Below, in pieces: positions 18,328-24,737 of a DNA stretch of 36,420 nucleotides. The notes under the pieces were generated by a model. That model was not told where the DNA came from. It did not search any database and was given only the letters and a program-made list of their open reading frames with translations. Every line of letters starts with the position of its first letter. Positions within the stretch are counted from its first letter, which is position 1. Position numbers and translations under genes: made by a program. The DNA is from an uncultured Schlesneria sp. (GTDB taxonomy: Bacteria > Planctomycetota > Planctomycetia > Planctomycetales > Planctomycetaceae): positions 1 to 36,420 of the forward strand of contig CAIVEI010000143.1 in the NCBI GenBank assembly GCA_903904835.1, given 5' to 3'.

Positions 18328-19596
18328 ATGTCACCGGGCCAACGTCCCATGCCCGTTCCGGCCGACCAGATGACGCGACAAATCGTCGACGAGATTTACC
18401 GCCGGGAGTCGCGTCGCGTGTTTGCCACGCTGGTGCGGTTGCTGCGGGATTTTGATCTGGCTGAAGAAGCGATGCACGAGGCGTTCGCCCTGGCGGTGAC
18501 TCAATGGTCTGAATCAGGTGTTCCAGAGAACCCTTGGGCCTGGTTGATTTCGACCGGTCGGTTTAAGGCGATTGATGCGCTGCGACGACGCGGTCGGCTC
18601 GACGGGCTGGCTGCGGAAATTGTCCGTCGAATCGAAGATGTCGCATCATCCAACGCCGAACGTGCCAGTCACGAGATCGAAGACGATCAGTTGCGGCTGA
18701 TTTTCACTTGCTGCCACCCGGCAATCGATCCCATGGTCCAGGTGCCGCTCACGTTGCGAGAGGTCTGCGGATTGTCGACCGACGAAGTCGCAAGTGCATT
18801 CCTGACCGCTCCAGCGACGATGGCTCAGCGGATCGTGCGTGGAAAAGCGAAAATCCGTGACGCCGGGATCCCCTTCGTGATCCCCTCAGTCGTCGATTTC
18901 CAGCAGCGGCTCGAATCTGTGTTGGCAGTGATCTATCTGGTCTTCAATGAAGGTTATTCGGCTTCTTCGGGAGAAGTCGTGACCCGGGCCGATCTGTCCG
19001 GTGAGGCGATACGTTTGGGGCGACTTCTGTTGGAATTGCTTGACAACCCCGAAGCGATGGGACTGCTGGGGCTGATGCTGCTGCAAGAGTCACGACGCCA
19101 TGCACGGGTGACTGTGGATGGCGACATCATTTTGCTTGAGGATCAGGACCGAAGCTTGTGGAACAAGTCGTTAATCAAAGAAGGTCTGTTGCTTGTCGAG
19201 CGATCACTGTCGACGCCTCGGTTCGGGGCCTATTCCGTTCAGGCGGCAATTGCAGCCGTGCACGCGACTGCTCAGTCGGCGGAACAGACCGATTGGCCCC
19301 AGATCGTGGCTCTTTATGACGCTCTGCTGTCGATCAACCCATCGCCCATCGTTGAGCTGAATCGAGCTGTGGCGGTGGCAATGCGTGACGGCCCCGAAGC
19401 CGGGCTTTTGCTGATCGATTCGATCCTTCGACGTGGTGATCTGGTGGACTTTCACTTGACCCATGCGGCCCGTGGGGAATTATGTCGCCGCGCGGGACGT
19501 GTTGCCGAGGCACGTGCAGCGTTAACGCAAGCGATCTCACTGGCTCGACAGGAACCCGAACGACGTTTTCTGAGTCGGCGGCTGTCCGAATTGTGA
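18328..19596 (+). CDS. ECF42-type RNA polymerase sigma factor with C-terminal helical-repeat extension
   Basis: A 422-aa extracytoplasmic-function sigma factor. Region 2 lies near residues 25-90 (RRVFATLVRLLRDFDLAEEA; NPWAWLISTGRFKAIDALRR). Region 4 lies near 125-180 (LTLREVCGLSTDEVASAFL; TMAQRIVRGKAKIRDAGIPF). A C-terminal half of about 200 residues has TPR-like helical repeats, ending LTQAISLARQEPERRFLSRR. This length and tail are characteristic of the ECF42 group, in which the extension controls activity and no anti-sigma factor is used. Genes for two YCII/DGPF proteins, the hallmark ECF42 partners, lie 0.5-3.2 kb downstream. A candidate target promoter sits between this gene and doxX. The physiological signal is unknown. 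Confidence 0.92.
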   Translation: MSPGQRPMPVPADQMTRQIVDEIYRRESRRVFATLVRLLRDFDLAEEAMHEAFALAVTQWSESGVPENPWAWLISTGRFKAIDALRRRGRLDGLAAEIVRRIEDVASSNAERASHEIEDDQLRLIFTCCHPAIDPMVQVPLTLREVCGLSTDEVASAFLTAPATMAQRIVRGKAKIRDAGIPFVIPSVVDFQQRLESVLAVIYLVFNEGYSASSGEVVTRADLSGEAIRLGRLLLELLDNPEAMGLLGLMLLQESRRHARVTVDGDIILLEDQDRSLWNKSLIKEGLLLVERSLSTPRFGAYSVQAAIAAVHATAQSAEQTDWPQIVALYDALLSINPSPIVELNRAVAVAMRDGPEAGLLLIDSILRRGDLVDFHLTHAARGELCRRAGRVAEARAALTQAISLARQEPERRFLSRRLSEL

Positions 19597-19663
19597 ATTT
19601 CTGATGACAATTCTCGCGGGCAATGACCCAGAAATGGAATTCTTTGGGAATTTTCGAGATCGT

Positions 19664-19690
19664 TGTCGATTGTCTGCCGCGCCCTTCGAC
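19664..19690 (+). promoter_or_regulatory. candidate ECF42-dependent promoter for the doxX-YCII cluster
   Basis: TGTCGA at 19664-19669 is followed after 17 bases by CGAC at 19687-19690, 44 bases before the doxX ATG. From memory, ECF42 promoters use TGTCGA at -35 and a CGA/TC core at -10, so spacing and words both fit. It lies between the sigma gene and the presumed target operon. This is a pattern match only. Confidence 0.5.
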
Positions 19691-19733
19691 GATTGGGTGA
19701 AAGTTAACACTTTACCGTAGATGGAGAGATTTC

Positions 19734-20141
19734 ATGCCCTCGAAAACACAACGTATCACAGGTTGGATTCTGACGTGTTTGCTCGGACTGTTTCTCATAG
19801 GCCCCAGTGCAGCGGGCAAGTTCATTGACTGGCCTGGAAAGAAAGAAATGGTCGATCACATGGGTCTTACGACTGATCTCATGCAAACGATCGGTACTAT
19901 CGAAATCGCGATCACGATCCTGTTTTTGATTCCGCGAACGTCATTTCTCGGCGCGATTCTCATCACAGCCTATCTCGGTGGTGCCGTCATGACTCACTTG
20001 CGAGTCGGTGAAGCGTGGTTCTTTCCGATCATCATTGGGGTGGTGATGTGGATCGCGCTGGGGCTGAGATATCCCGAGATCTTTTCATTGGCATTCGGCA
20101 AATCAACCCGAGAACCAGGCTCAGAAGGGATCACGACATGA
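19734..20141 (+). CDS. DoxX-like small membrane protein
   Basis: A 135-aa integral membrane protein with about four helices (GWILTCLLGLFLIGPSAAGK; IGTIEIAITILFLIP; FLGAILITAYLGGAVMTHL; FPIIIGVVMWIALGL). Size and helix pattern match DoxX-like proteins (DoxX/DUF417-type), which often sit beside YCII and ECF sigma genes. GGAGAG lies eight bases before the ATG. The stop codon overlaps the start of the next gene in an ATGA junction, so translation is coupled. A redox-related role is sometimes proposed for the family; nothing here proves it. Confidence 0.85.
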   Translation: MPSKTQRITGWILTCLLGLFLIGPSAAGKFIDWPGKKEMVDHMGLTTDLMQTIGTIEIAITILFLIPRTSFLGAILITAYLGGAVMTHLRVGEAWFFPIIIGVVMWIALGLRYPEIFSLAFGKSTREPGSEGITT

Positions 20142-20914
20142 AGTACATGTTGCTCATCTATAGTCCAGAAAATGCCTGGATTCCCGAAGAATGGAAACAG
20201 TGCGTTGAGACGTCGATGCAAATCTGTGAGGAAATGGCCGCAAAGAACCAATTGATCTCGGCTGCACCGCTGCACCCTGTGGCCACAGCTTCGACGGTCC
20301 GGGTTCGTGACGGCAAGCCGTTCATCACTGCAGGTCCATTTGCTGAGACGACGGAACAACTCGGAGGATACTATCTGATCGATGTCGAGAATCTTGACGA
20401 AGCGATCGCGATTTCGAGTCGGTTACCGCCAGCCCAAAAAGGGACTGTCGAGATTCGGCCGCTGTTCAAACTCGATGGCTTGCCAGCCGAAAAGCACGCC
20501 ATTGAATCATCCAATTCTGAGACATCGCTCAAGAAGTTTATGTTTCTCTGTTACGACGATGAGGAGGCATGGCGCAATGCCGGGACGCAGGCACATCATG
20601 CTGCAATGCAGGAAGCGGTCGCATTAACCAAGCGGCTCGACGCGGTCAACCAATATGTCAGCGCTTCACCGCTGCACCCGGTTGCCACCGCAACCAGTAT
20701 CCGCGTACGGAATGGCCAGAGGATTGTGACCGATGGTCCCTTTGCGGAAACCTCCGAAGTCATGGGGGGCTACTATCTGATTCTGGCCAGGGACCAGAAA
20801 GAAGCCGTGGAAATCGCTTCTGAACATTCAGGAGCACGCGTTGGTGCTGTGGAGGTACGTGAGGTGTTTGATCTGACCTCGCCGGTTATGCGCGGGTCTC
20901 CACTTATTCTCTGA
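20138..20914 (+). CDS. tandem double-YCII (DGPF) domain protein
   Basis: A 258-aa fusion of two YCII-like domains. Domain 1 (about residues 1-120) begins MKYMLLIYSPENAW and contains LHPVATASTVRVRDG and TAGPFAETTEQLGGYYLID. Domain 2 (about 130-245) begins KKFMFLCYDDEEAW and contains LHPVATATSIRVRNG and TDGPFAETSEVMGGYYLI. Standalone YCII proteins are about 100-145 aa, so this is an in-frame duplication or fusion. The ATG at 20138 overlaps the doxX stop (ATGA) and has AGAAGGGA upstream; the open frame extends further 5' but that part lies within doxX. YCII proteins are the usual partners of ECF42 sigma factors, but their biochemical role is unsettled. Confidence 0.92.
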   Translation: MKYMLLIYSPENAWIPEEWKQCVETSMQICEEMAAKNQLISAAPLHPVATASTVRVRDGKPFITAGPFAETTEQLGGYYLIDVENLDEAIAISSRLPPAQKGTVEIRPLFKLDGLPAEKHAIESSNSETSLKKFMFLCYDDEEAWRNAGTQAHHAAMQEAVALTKRLDAVNQYVSASPLHPVATATSIRVRNGQRIVTDGPFAETSEVMGGYYLILARDQKEAVEIASEHSGARVGAVEVREVFDLTSPVMRGSPLIL

Positions 20915-20950
20915 ATTCTGTTTCGCACTTTTTGCATCAAAGGAACAATC

Positions 20951-21379
20951 ATGACAGTAACAACCATCACACCGTACCTTTTTTTCTCCGGACGCTGCGA
21001 AGAAGCTCTCGATTTTTATCGTGAGGCGCTCAGCGCAAAGGTCGACATGATCATGCGGTTTAACGAGAGCCCCGAACCGACTCCGCCCGGCGTGCTTCAA
21101 GCGGGCTTCGAGACAAAAATTATGCATGCGTCGTTCCACGTGGGCGACGTATTACTGATGGCATCCGACGGTTGCGACGACAAGTCCACGTTACACGGAT
21201 TTAAACTCGCCATGGCCGTTCCGACCGAAGAGAAAGCTCACCAGGCATTTCATGCGCTGGCCAATGGAGGGACCATTCAGATGCCACTGACCAAAACTTT
21301 CTGGTCCCCCTGTTACGGCATGGTCACTGACAAATTCAACGTCGAATGGATGGTCATGGTACCGGGCGAACAAGCTTGA
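20951..21379 (+). CDS. VOC family protein (PhnB/YjdN-like)
   Basis: A 142-aa member of the vicinal oxygen chelate superfamily. It starts with a classic PhnB-type strand-helix (TITPYLFFSGRCEEALDFYR) and later has IMHASFHVGDVLLMASDG, LAMAVPTEEKAHQAFHALAN and a closing WSPCYGMVTDKFNVEWMVM. The two beta-alpha-beta modules and the length fit PhnB/glyoxalase-like proteins. The substrate is unknown. AAAGGAA precedes the ATG by six bases. It lies 36 bases after the double-YCII gene on the same strand, as part of the ECF42-linked cluster. Confidence 0.9.
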   Translation: MTVTTITPYLFFSGRCEEALDFYREALSAKVDMIMRFNESPEPTPPGVLQAGFETKIMHASFHVGDVLLMASDGCDDKSTLHGFKLAMAVPTEEKAHQAFHALANGGTIQMPLTKTFWSPCYGMVTDKFNVEWMVMVPGEQA

Positions 21380-21404
21380 TCGTTAATCGAAGGGAGAAAT
21401 CAAT

Positions 21405-21842
21405 ATGAAAGTCCTCGTCATTGTCAAAGCGACGAAAGCCTCGGAAGCGGGTGAAATGCCCAACACGGAATTGCTGACTGCGATGGGCCAGTACAACCAG
21501 GAACTCGTTAATGCGGGAATCATGATCGACGGTGCCGGTCTGACACCAAGTTCCCGTGGTGCCCGTGTCCATTTCTCTGGCACGAACCGAACCGTCATGG
21601 ACGGCCCCTTCGCCGAAACGAAGGAACTGATCGCTGGATACTGGGTCTGGAAGGTCAAGTCGCTTCAAGAGGCGATCGACTGGGTCAAGAAATGCCCCAA
21701 TCCCATGACGGAAGATTCAGACATCGAGATTCGTCCGTATTTTGAAGTGGAGGATTTTGGAGAAGCGTTTACTCCTGAACTTCAAGAACAGGAAGCAGCT
21801 CTTCGTGCGTCAGGATTGGGACTCAACCCACCGACGTTTTAA
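21405..21842 (+). CDS. YCII (DGPF) domain protein
   Basis: A 145-aa single-domain YCII protein. It begins MKVLVIVKATKASEAGEMPN and carries the DGPF signature in RTVMDGPFAETKELIAGYWV, then a conserved ending (DIEIRPYFEVEDFGEAFTPE). GAAGGGAG lies ahead of the ATG. It is 25 bases downstream of the VOC gene and appears to be the third gene of the same operon. It resembles the YCII families with an added Glu-rich C-terminal helix. The role is probably tied to the ECF42 sigma factor upstream, as in other genomes; no direct function is known. Confidence 0.92.
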   Translation: MKVLVIVKATKASEAGEMPNTELLTAMGQYNQELVNAGIMIDGAGLTPSSRGARVHFSGTNRTVMDGPFAETKELIAGYWVWKVKSLQEAIDWVKKCPNPMTEDSDIEIRPYFEVEDFGEAFTPELQEQEAALRASGLGLNPPTF

Positions 21843-22053
21843 GACTGTCCCGATATCGAGATTGCCGGTCTGAATCAGAGTTACACCATCGAGAGCAGAG
21901 ATTCCCAAGTCGATGGATACCATTTGGACCAGGTGGGCACCAGACTGCGGACGAAAGATCGCCAGCGCCCCGTGCTTTGAGCTTTATACATCCGAATTCA
22001 ATCCCGGGACGGGGATGGGCGGCATGGAAATCTGGATTCCTCTGGAGTCTTGA
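21843..22053 (+). pseudogene. collapsed GyrI-like (effector-binding domain) gene remnant
   Basis: Two short reading frames here look like the two ends of one GyrI-like/integron effector-binding protein. In one frame, from about 21853, the translation is IEIAGLNQSYTIESRD, like the start of this family. In another frame, from 21874 to the stop at 22051-22053, it reads AEIPKSMDTIWTRWAPDCG, then ASAPCFELYTSEFNPG and MGGMEIWIPLES, like its C-terminus. The middle of the domain is missing and the frames differ. An internal deletion, possibly between similar Ile-Pro sequences, would explain this. It lies between two genes of the ECF42 cluster, where such proteins are plausible members. Family recognition is by eye. 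Confidence 0.6.
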
Positions 22054-22108
22054 TTTCGAAGTTTTTTTCAATCCAGGTTTTCAAATTTGATAATGGAATC
22101 GCGATCAT

Positions 22109-22588
22109 ATGACACAGAAAATTACTCCGTTCCTTTGGTTCGATGGGCAGGCTGAACAGGCAGCCCACTTTTACGTGTCGCTGTTCCCGAACTCGCGGAT
22201 TGACCGGGTCAACCGTTTGCCCGCAGAGACGCCGAGCGGCCCTGCGGGGATGGCCATTACCGTGGAGTTCACCTTAGCAGGCACCCGGTATGTGGCCCTG
22301 AATGGGGGACCGATGTATTCCTTCACGGAAGCCTTGTCGCTCCAGATCGCGTGCGAGGATCAGGCAGAAGTAGACCGGCTCTGGTCGGCCCTGTCGGACG
22401 GCGGTTCAGAGGGGCACTGTGGTTGGCTCAAAGACCGATGGGGATTGTCCTGGCAAGTCGTGCCGACTCGTCTGACCCAGCTCTTTCTTGACCCAAACCC
22501 GGATCGCGCGCGACGTGCTACCGAGGCGATGCTGAAGATGAAGAAAATCGACATCGCGGAAATGGAACGCGCAGCGGATGGACTCTAA
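22109..22588 (+). CDS. VOC family protein (PhnB-like / 3-demethylubiquinone methyltransferase-like domain)
   Basis: A 159-aa PhnB-type protein. It has the hallmark start KITPFLWFDGQAEQAAHFYV, then LFPNSRIDRV, MAITVEFTLAGTRYVALNGG, EVDRLWSALSDGG, CGWLKDRWGLSWQVVPT and a C-terminal helix (RATEAMLKMKKIDIAEMERA). This family is often misnamed 3-demethylubiquinone-9 3-methyltransferase; the fold is a glyoxalase-like VOC dimer and no methyltransferase motif is visible. It is the last gene of the ECF42-linked cluster, behind the GyrI-like remnant. No strong ribosome site is seen before the ATG. Confidence 0.92.
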   Translation: MTQKITPFLWFDGQAEQAAHFYVSLFPNSRIDRVNRLPAETPSGPAGMAITVEFTLAGTRYVALNGGPMYSFTEALSLQIACEDQAEVDRLWSALSDGGSEGHCGWLKDRWGLSWQVVPTRLTQLFLDPNPDRARRATEAMLKMKKIDIAEMERAADGL

Positions 22589-22791
22589 GACGCTGGGATT
22601 CTGCTGCATCAATTACAATTCCCATGGCCAACCAATTCAAAACCAACACCCCATTGTTAAATAAGTACGAATTTATCTTCACATCATGGTGACCTCAGAC
22701 AAAGTCGGTAACCTTGGGGACCGGAAGTTGACTGGCGTTCATAACGGATGAAACCTGGCTTTCGACAAACCCAGACAACGGAAGAGATCGT

Positions 22792-23901
22792 ATGTGGAAA
22801 GTATTTCTCGGATGCGGCGCATGCCTGGCGATGACAGCGGCCGCAGGTTTCGGACTCGCTTTTGCCGACGAGGTCGAAGTCCCGGTGGATAAACTGCCGA
22901 AAGTCGTGTCGGAGGCAGTCACAAAAAAATTCCCCAAGGCGGAACTCGTCAAGGCGACCAAGGATGAAGAGGATGACGAAATCGAATATGAAGTCACCGT
23001 GAAGGAAAATGGCAAGTCTATCGACATCACTCTCGATTCCGAGGGTGACATCGAAGGTCTGGAAAAGGAACTTGACCTCAAAGATTTGCCAAAAGCGGTG
23101 GTAGACGCGATTGAGAAACGATACTCCAAAGCAACGATCGAGTCGGTGGAAGCGGTTTACGAGGTCGACGACGGAGAAGAAGAACTGGAGTTCTACGAGG
23201 TCCAACTCAAGACCAGTAGCGGCGATGAGATCGAAGTCCAGGTCAAGTCGGATGGAACGATCATCGACTCCATTTCGGAAGACTGGACGAGCGATTTTTC
23301 GGCGGACAAGGATAGCCTTGTCTCAACCGGGAAGAACCCGTTTTTCATTCTCGAACCCGGATACCAGATGGTCTTCGAGGACGACGACGAGAAGGTCGTG
23401 AAGACCGTTACTGACGAAACAAAAGTGGTTGACGGCATCGAGTGCCGTGTGGTCGAAGAACGAGAAACCAAGAACGGCAAGCTGGTGGAATTCTCACGCA
23501 ATTATTTCGCCATCAGCAAGCGAACCGGCAGCGTCTACTACTTCGGAGAAGACGTAGACGATTACAAGAATGACAAAGTCGTCGGCCATCACGGTTCGTG
23601 GTTAGCCGGAAAAGACGGAGCCCAATTCGGTTTGATGATGCCTGGCTTGCCATTAATGAATGGACGCTTTTACCAGGAAGTGGCCCCAAAAGTCGCTGAG
23701 GATCGCGCGGAAATCATCGGCCTGGGCGTCTCCATCAAAACTCCCGCCGGGCAATTCAAGAATTGCGTGAAAATGGAAGAAACGACCCCATTGGAACCGA
23801 ACGTCAAGGAATACAAAGTCTACGCTCCCGGCGTCGGCTGTGTTCAAGACGGCGATCTGAAGCTCGTCAAATACGGCAAGGTTGAGCTGCCGAAACATTA
23901 A
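22792..23901 (+). CDS. secreted protein with two PepSY-like repeats
   Basis: A 369-aa exported protein. A signal peptide (MWKVFLGCGACLAMTAAAG, cleavage near AFA-DEVEV) is followed by two PepSY-like (BLIP-fold) repeats at about residues 28-95 and 96-165. They show the pattern LPKVVSEAVTKKFPKAELV...YEVTVKENGKSIDITLDSEG and LPKAVVDAIEKRYSKATIES...FYEVQLKTSSGDEIEVQVKS; the quoted parts are joined across gaps. The protein is very acidic. The last 200 residues form a separate domain I do not recognise (GYQMVFEDDDEKVV; GVGCVQDGDLKLVKYGKVEL). GGAAGAG precedes the ATG. The gene stands alone and ends in a clear intrinsic terminator. PepSY domains often bind or inhibit extracytoplasmic proteins; the partner is unknown. 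Confidence 0.88.
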   Translation: MWKVFLGCGACLAMTAAAGFGLAFADEVEVPVDKLPKVVSEAVTKKFPKAELVKATKDEEDDEIEYEVTVKENGKSIDITLDSEGDIEGLEKELDLKDLPKAVVDAIEKRYSKATIESVEAVYEVDDGEEELEFYEVQLKTSSGDEIEVQVKSDGTIIDSISEDWTSDFSADKDSLVSTGKNPFFILEPGYQMVFEDDDEKVVKTVTDETKVVDGIECRVVEERETKNGKLVEFSRNYFAISKRTGSVYYFGEDVDDYKNDKVVGHHGSWLAGKDGAQFGLMMPGLPLMNGRFYQEVAPKVAEDRAEIIGLGVSIKTPAGQFKNCVKMEETTPLEPNVKEYKVYAPGVGCVQDGDLKLVKYGKVELPKH

Positions 23902-23912
23902 AGCGACGATAT

Positions 23913-23977
23913 ACACGCCCATCGGAGAACCGAGCATCAATTCGAGCATGGGTTTCCGATGGGCGCGTGTTTTTTTT
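23913..23977 (+). terminator. intrinsic terminator after the PepSY-like gene
   Basis: ACACGCCCATCGGA pairs with TCCGATGGGCGCGTGT (two-base bulge) across a loop of about 28 bases, and eight T residues follow at 23970-23977. It begins 12 bases after the stop codon. The stem and U-tract make it a convincing Rho-independent terminator for the plus strand. Confidence 0.85.
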
Positions 23978-24127
23978 GTGACTGGAACGGACCAGGCGAA
24001 GAGCTCAATTTCGGTTAGCTTCCCACCCAACGAAGCAAGCAGTTCAAAGAAGCTCGTTGGGAGGGAATAACTGGGAAAAAGCGGTCGTCATCCAATTAAT
24101 AAAATCGACGCGGTTGGAGTCTTTTTC

Positions 24128-24178
24128 GTGATCAAGTCAAAACGTGGCTTCACACTCGTTGAGCTTCTGGTCACACTT
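24128..24178 (+). pseudogene. 5' fragment of a prepilin-like (DUF1559-type) gene
   Basis: A GTG at 24128 with GGAG 8-9 bases upstream starts the peptide MIKSKRGFTLVELLVTL, a textbook type IV prepilin leader (G-FTLVE cleavage site). In full-length planctomycete DUF1559 proteins this continues into a hydrophobic helix (VIAIIAIL-type). Here the sequence leaves the family after about 15 codons and enters repeat-like DNA. I read it as the start of a gene whose body was lost. The rest of the 834-bp gap to 24735 holds the repeats listed separately and no other gene. Confidence 0.65.
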
Positions 24179-24359
24179 TCCCCAGATTTCTCCGCTTTCT
24201 CTGTGGTCGCCGTGCCTCTGTGTTTCAAATTTCTTTTCAGAAATTCTTCAGGTCGGATCTTGGGGAGACTGCCATTTTCAAGAACGGAAAAACGGATTCG
24301 GGCCGAGAGTTTTCGAAATTTTTTCTGTAACGCCAATCTATGGTATGGGCTATACGCTT

Positions 24360-24565
24360 TCCGTGTTCCTTCTGTGTCCGTCCGTGGCTCCTCATCGGGG
24401 TCTTCCTAAATTCACGGTCGTCAGCCATTGAATATGAACCATCTCCGCCACGGAAAGACACGGAAATCACGGAATTAAAACACAAGACGCTTAAATTCCA
24501 TTGTGTACCGGCCCACTTCTTCCTCTTTTCCGTGTTCCTTCCGTGTCCGTCCGTGGCTCCTCATC
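24360..24565. repeat. ~207-bp hairpin repeat, copy A (left of the kinase-FGE gene)
   Basis: It begins and ends with the word set CCGTGTTCCTTC...GTGTCCGTCCGTGGCTCCT. In the middle it has CCGCCACGGAAAGACACGG, ATCACGGAATTAAAACACAA and CTTCCTCTTTTCCGTG. The CCACGGA block is the reverse complement of the CCGTGG blocks, so long hairpins can form. Copy B, in the same orientation, is at 27498-27705. Confidence 0.8.
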
Positions 24566-24585
24566 AGCTTCTTTCAAGCAAAGAC

Positions 24586-24737
24586 AAAGTGGCAGGAACC
24601 TTCTTTATGTTTTTTTTAGCGAAATTCACAACGCGGTAAATGCAACTAACCCGCTGCGGCTCTTTTTGGTTGCCCCTTGTCGTTTGTTTCCGATTTTATC
24701 AGCCCGTCATCCATAACAATGGTTCCTGGCACCTTTT
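24586..24737. repeat. REP-like element with inverted AAAGGTGCCAGGAACC-type ends
   Basis: The left end AAAGTGGCAGGAACC (24586-24600) is the near reverse complement of the right end GGTTCCTGGCACCTTTT (24721-24737). The enclosed 120 bases show no gene. The right end overlaps the stop codon (24736-24738) of the minus-strand kinase gene. Confidence 0.65.
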
